Shown: positions 16,015 through 18,016 of the stretch, in pieces | Numbering within the stretch: position 1 is the stretch's first letter | Layout: each line of letters opens with the position of its first letter | Source of the DNA: Aurantibacter sp034110465 | GTDB taxonomy: Bacteria > Bacteroidota > Bacteroidia > Flavobacteriales > Flavobacteriaceae | NCBI GenBank assembly: GCA_034110465.1 | Contig: JAWUZD010000014.1 | Coordinates: 1-18,016, forward strand | Length of the DNA stretch: 18,016 nt | Direction: 5' to 3' | Made by a program: the position numbers and the translations under genes | Notes under the pieces: model-generated | What the model was told of the DNA's origin: nothing | The model's database searches: none | The model's input: the letters and a program-made list of their open reading frames with translations, nothing else

Positions 16015-17143
16015 CCAAATCTAAATTTATTCTATTAACCGCTTCTATTTTATTTCTGTCCATAACTTTAGTGTATATCTGAGTTGTTGATACATTTTTA
16101 TGACCAAGTAATTTTGAAACCGTATAAATATCTGTTCCATTTGCTAATTGTAGTGTTGCAAAACTATGTCTAAAATTATGGAAAGAGATTTTTTTATTAA
16201 TACCTGACTTAGTAACCCATTCTTTAATAGGTCTAACAATTTGTGAATACTTTAGTTCAGGGAAAACAAAGCCTTTATTAGTGCCTTGTATTTCTATTAT
16301 TTTCATTGCAGCATCAGACAATGGCAAATTACTTACATTATTCGTTTTCTTCTCTTGCAGTTTAACATAATAACCTTGATGTTTATCATTATAAATACTT
16401 GACCAGTCTAGCGCTTTAATATCTACAAATCTTAAACCACTCAATGCAGAAAACAGTGCCATATGTTTAACACTTTCAATTTTAATTGGAGTATTCCAAA
16501 GAACTTTAAGCTCGCCTTCATCTAAATAATCACGAAATGTTTGATTCTCCTTTATGTAATCTGCTTCTAAAGATAAATCCTCTTCAGTTAGTTTTCTGCG
16601 ATAAGCTTCCTTTAAAACAAAAATGAATTTTTTGTAATATGTTGATGCAGTATTTACAGATAGCTTCTTTTTTACTTTAGTTCTAAAATTATCTGTAGTT
16701 AATAGAAAAACTCTAAAATCTTTAACATGACTTTTATTTAATTGTCTCGTTTTTAGATTTTCACCAAACTTATGCTCAAAATATTTCTTTGCTGCAATCC
16801 AAATCAAGTAATTTTTATGAGTAGATCTATTCAAAGCATCCTCTGCTACTAATTCAAAGAAGCTTAAAAAATTAATATCTAAATTTATATTCTCTTTAAA
16901 CCCATATTCTTTATTCCTTAACTGAATTAACCTTTTTGAACGAATTAATTCAGCGAATTGAATGGTTTCCTTATTATGAGCTTTCTGTAAATCGTTTATA
17001 GGTATAGCATATATTTTTAATTTCAAAAATTCTCGTCGTGTAGATTTACCCGTTTTAGGATGAACTATTTCTGGGTAAAAGTCCAAATACAGGCTCAACT
17101 TATCGTTTGCAATCTTTTTCTGCCTCAAGGTTACATTTACCAT
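16004..17143 (-). CDS. int: Tyrosine recombinase (integrase) of the element
   Basis: 379-aa site-specific recombinase. Residues 1-75 look like the arm-binding domain common in Bacteroidetes integrases (VTLRQKKIANDKLSLYLDFY). Residues 95-190 are the SAM-like core-binding domain. The catalytic domain carries the full set: R238 in SALSGLRFVDI, a beta-hairpin lysine (K265/K266 in LQEKKTNN), H322 and R325 in FHNFRHSFATL, H348 in LLGHKNVSTTQ, and the nucleophile Y357 in QIYTKV. It is therefore probably active. The start lies 3 nt after the zinc-ribbon HTH gene, and the 3' end overlaps the 294-aa gene. With mnmE's 3' end less than 1 kb away, insertion at that gene is the likely event. No phase-variation invertible sites were noticed, which makes a DNA-inversion role less likely. 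Confidence 0.95.
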   Translation of the reverse strand: MVNVTLRQKKIANDKLSLYLDFYPEIVHPKTGKSTRREFLKLKIYAIPINDLQKAHNKETIQFAELIRSKRLIQLRNKEYGFKENINLDINFLSFFELVAEDALNRSTHKNYLIWIAAKKYFEHKFGENLKTRQLNKSHVKDFRVFLLTTDNFRTKVKKKLSVNTASTYYKKFIFVLKEAYRRKLTEEDLSLEADYIKENQTFRDYLDEGELKVLWNTPIKIESVKHMALFSALSGLRFVDIKALDWSSIYNDKHQGYYVKLQEKKTNNVSNLPLSDAAMKIIEIQGTNKGFVFPELKYSQIVRPIKEWVTKSGINKKISFHNFRHSFATLQLANGTDIYTVSKLLGHKNVSTTQIYTKVMDRNKIEAVNRINLDLDGL

Positions 17144-17146
17144 CCT

Positions 17147-17704
17147 CTATGAATTTAGTGCATTATTAGCTTCTTCCTTTAAAACAAATACTTTCTTATG
17201 CTGTGAGACCTTTCTAACTTCTTTAGTTTTTAACAATTGAAAAATAGAAGATTTAGAATATTGTCCTTGATATTTGTCTTGAAGTTCTGATATTGTATAG
17301 TAATCTCCTCTTTTAAAAATAGGTGAAAGTTTATTATTACTAATAGGCGTTTCTAGAAATATATTTATTTCTGATCTCGATATTCTTGTAATTCTTTCAC
17401 TAAAGTTATGAGCTCTTATTTTTCCTTCAGTAATTAATCTATAAATTGTCTTTTTAGAACATCCAACCAAAATTGATGCATCTGACACATTTAAGATGTC
17501 TTTTTCCTGAATATCAATTTTAGTTGTTAGTTTAATTTTTTGTTTTGTTTCTATAATAGCAACACCAATCTTCTCCTCTCTTTTCCTTTTTTTATAGGCT
17601 TTTGAAGAACATTTTAAACCACAAAACTTTGTCTTAGTCGTCTTTGCAACAAAAACAGAATTGCAATGCTGACAGATTTTTTCTAAACGAATATTTGAAC
17701 TCAT
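17147..17704 (-). CDS. Zinc-ribbon protein with two excisionase-like HTH domains
   Basis: 185-aa protein. Cys11, Cys14, Cys28 and Cys32 (CQHC, then CGLKC) form a likely zinc finger, followed by a very basic helix (SSKAYKKRKREEK). Residues 70-117 are a MerR/excisionase-type winged HTH (LNVSDASILVGCSKKTIYRL, then ITEGKIRAHNF). Residues 135-180 look like a second, more diverged one (YYTISELQDKYQGQYSKSSI, then a FVLKEE end). It is encoded 3 nt ahead of the integrase, which suggests a recombination directionality factor or a regulator of int. The ATG at 17704-17702 lies 13 bp from a 10-bp-phased repeat array that could be its binding site. The DNA-binding call is firm; the excisionase role is inference. 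Confidence 0.85.
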   Translation of the reverse strand: MSSNIRLEKICQHCNSVFVAKTTKTKFCGLKCSSKAYKKRKREEKIGVAIIETKQKIKLTTKIDIQEKDILNVSDASILVGCSKKTIYRLITEGKIRAHNFSERITRISRSEINIFLETPISNNKLSPIFKRGDYYTISELQDKYQGQYSKSSIFQLLKTKEVRKVSQHKKVFVLKEEANNALNS

Positions 17705-17717
17705 AATTTGGCCAATT

Positions 17718-17761
17718 TAAGGGTAATTAAGCCGTCCTAAGACGTCCTAAGCAGTCCTAAG
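17718..17761. promoter_or_regulatory. Five TAAG motifs in exact 10-bp phase, including three GTCCTAAG repeats
   Basis: GTCCTAAG occurs at 17734-17741, 17744-17751 and 17754-17761, exactly 10 bp apart. Two degenerate members, TTTAAG and ATTAAG, extend the same phase to the left, so TAAG ends at 17721, 17731, 17741, 17751 and 17761. All copies lie on one face of the helix, in the leader of the zinc-ribbon HTH/integrase operon. This is how cooperative DNA-binding proteins such as excisionases often load. It could be an Xis or regulator array. Confidence 0.7.
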
Positions 17762-17793
17762 GGACATAATTTGCCCCCAAAACACCCATTTTT

Positions 17794-17801
17794 CAAATAT
17801 A
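17794..17801 (-). promoter_or_regulatory. Promoter -7 box for the HTH/integrase operon
   Basis: On the minus strand the sequence reads TATATTTG, an exact match to the Bacteroidetes TAnnTTTG box, about 90 bp upstream of the ATG at 17704. The transcript would start just before the phased TAAG array, so a protein bound there could block it. The nearest upstream TTTG is only 13 bp away, shorter than usual, so the -33 box is uncertain. Confidence 0.45.
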
Positions 17802-17810
17802 TAACAATGA

Positions 17811-17827
17811 GGTACAAAATAGGTACA
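17811..17827. repeat. Direct repeat GGTACA x2, 11 bp apart
   Basis: GGTACA occurs at 17811-17816 and 17822-17827, with A-rich spacers (GGTACAAAATAGGTACAGAA). A related TGTACA lies at 17930-17935 next to the mnmE stop. Spacing of about one helical turn near a probable attachment site suggests integrase arm sites, but the repeats are short and this is only suggestive. Confidence 0.3.
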
Positions 17828-17881
17828 GAAAACCATAAAAAAAGTCATAATAATGCAAACCAACAAAGAATTAAACATAAA

Positions 17882-17906
17882 AAAACCCTTATTTAATAAG
17901 GGTTTT
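17882..17906 (-). terminator. Intrinsic terminator downstream of mnmE
   Basis: AAAACCCTTA (17882-17891) and TAAGGGTTTT (17897-17906) form a perfect 10-bp stem with a 5-nt loop. On the minus strand it is followed by a run of T (GGGTTTTTTTATG), 31 nt after the mnmE stop. This is a standard rho-independent terminator. It should keep mnmE transcription from running into the integrase operon. The other strand also has a T-rich tail, so it may act both ways. Confidence 0.85.
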
Positions 17907-17936
17907 ATATGTTTTAGTTTGTTTTATTTTGTACAA

Positions 17937-17954
17937 TTATTTGCCAATACAGAA
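17937..17954 (-). other. Probable attachment-site core at the mnmE 3' end
   Basis: The last codons of mnmE read TTCTGTATTGGCAAATAA on the minus strand (FCIGK and stop). The 3' end of this gene (thdF/trmE) is the integration site of Salmonella genomic island 1, whose 18-bp core I recall differs at only two positions. A complete tyrosine-recombinase operon lies less than 1 kb away. I searched the window by eye for a second copy and found none, so att status is inference. Confidence 0.45.
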
Positions 17955-18016
17955 ATTAGCAAATATATTACCAAGCAACTCATCGTTAGATACTTGGCCT
18001 GTAATAAGTCCAAATT
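17937..18016 (-). CDS. mnmE: tRNA modification GTPase MnmE, C-terminal end (cut by window edge)
   Basis: The last 26 codons read FGLITGQVSNDELLGNIFAN and then FCIGK before TAA at 17939-17937. The ending ITGxVxxDxLLGxIFxxFCIGK is diagnostic of MnmE/TrmE, which with MnmG modifies uridine 34 of certain tRNAs; the terminal Cys in FCIGK is needed for activity. The rest of the gene lies beyond the right edge. It is a conserved housekeeping gene and probably marks the chromosomal flank of the element. A strong terminator follows it. Confidence 0.93.
   Translation of the reverse strand, partial: FGLITGQVSNDELLGNIFANFCIGK

Noticed and set aside
17882..17906. Attachment site within the AAAACCCTTA/TAAGGGTTTT repeat
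   Set aside because: The position 31 nt after the mnmE stop, the 10-bp stem and the T run fit an intrinsic terminator better.

Overview
The window is AT-rich and looks like a member of the Flavobacteriaceae (Bacteroidetes). The signs are a TAnnTTTG-type promoter box, weak or absent Shine-Dalgarno sequences, Bacteroidetes-type arm-binding tyrosine recombinase and primase-helicase proteins, and an mnmE end reading FCIGK. I cannot name a genus. Almost every gene is on the minus strand; the one clear exception is a LexA-like repressor gene at 1861-2634.

Region 1 (1-2634) is a damage-response mutagenesis cassette. A self-cleaving XRE/S24 repressor is transcribed to the right. Divergent from it across 52 bp run dinB (GTG start) and, overlapping by one base, a second DnaE-type polymerase that runs off the left edge. 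A TACA-TT-TGTA inverted repeat lies on the repressor's -7 box.

Region 2 (2631-12264) is a restriction block read right to left. It holds a complete type I system (hsdM, hsdS, hsdR) followed by a type IV McrB/McrC pair. Spacing is tight: a 1-nt overlap, then gaps of 10, 67 and 0 nt. The type I enzyme should mark self DNA (by family, adenine methylation) and cut unmodified DNA. McrBC should cut DNA carrying modified cytosine, so the two cover complementary kinds of invading DNA.

Region 3 (12265-13076) is a gene-poor 0.8-kb stretch. It holds a palindrome just before hsdM, a 12-unit minisatellite of 20-23-bp units, and several inverted repeats including a 17-bp-stem hairpin.

Region 4 (13077-17704) is the core of a mobile element in two minus-strand operons. 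The first is a zinc-ribbon/double-HTH protein, a tyrosine recombinase and a 294-aa orphan. The second is an AlpA-like HTH protein, a 117-aa orphan and an SF3-like primase-helicase. Upstream of the first operon is a striking array of TAAG motifs spaced exactly 10 bp.

Region 5 (17705-18016) has regulatory DNA, an intrinsic terminator and the last 26 codons of mnmE. The end of mnmE is a known target of tyrosine-recombinase islands, and the integrase operon lies right beside it. My reading is that an integrative, perhaps satellite-like, element sits downstream of mnmE and carries the restriction genes as cargo. Its far end was not found in the window, so how far left it extends, including whether it contains the dinB cassette, is open.
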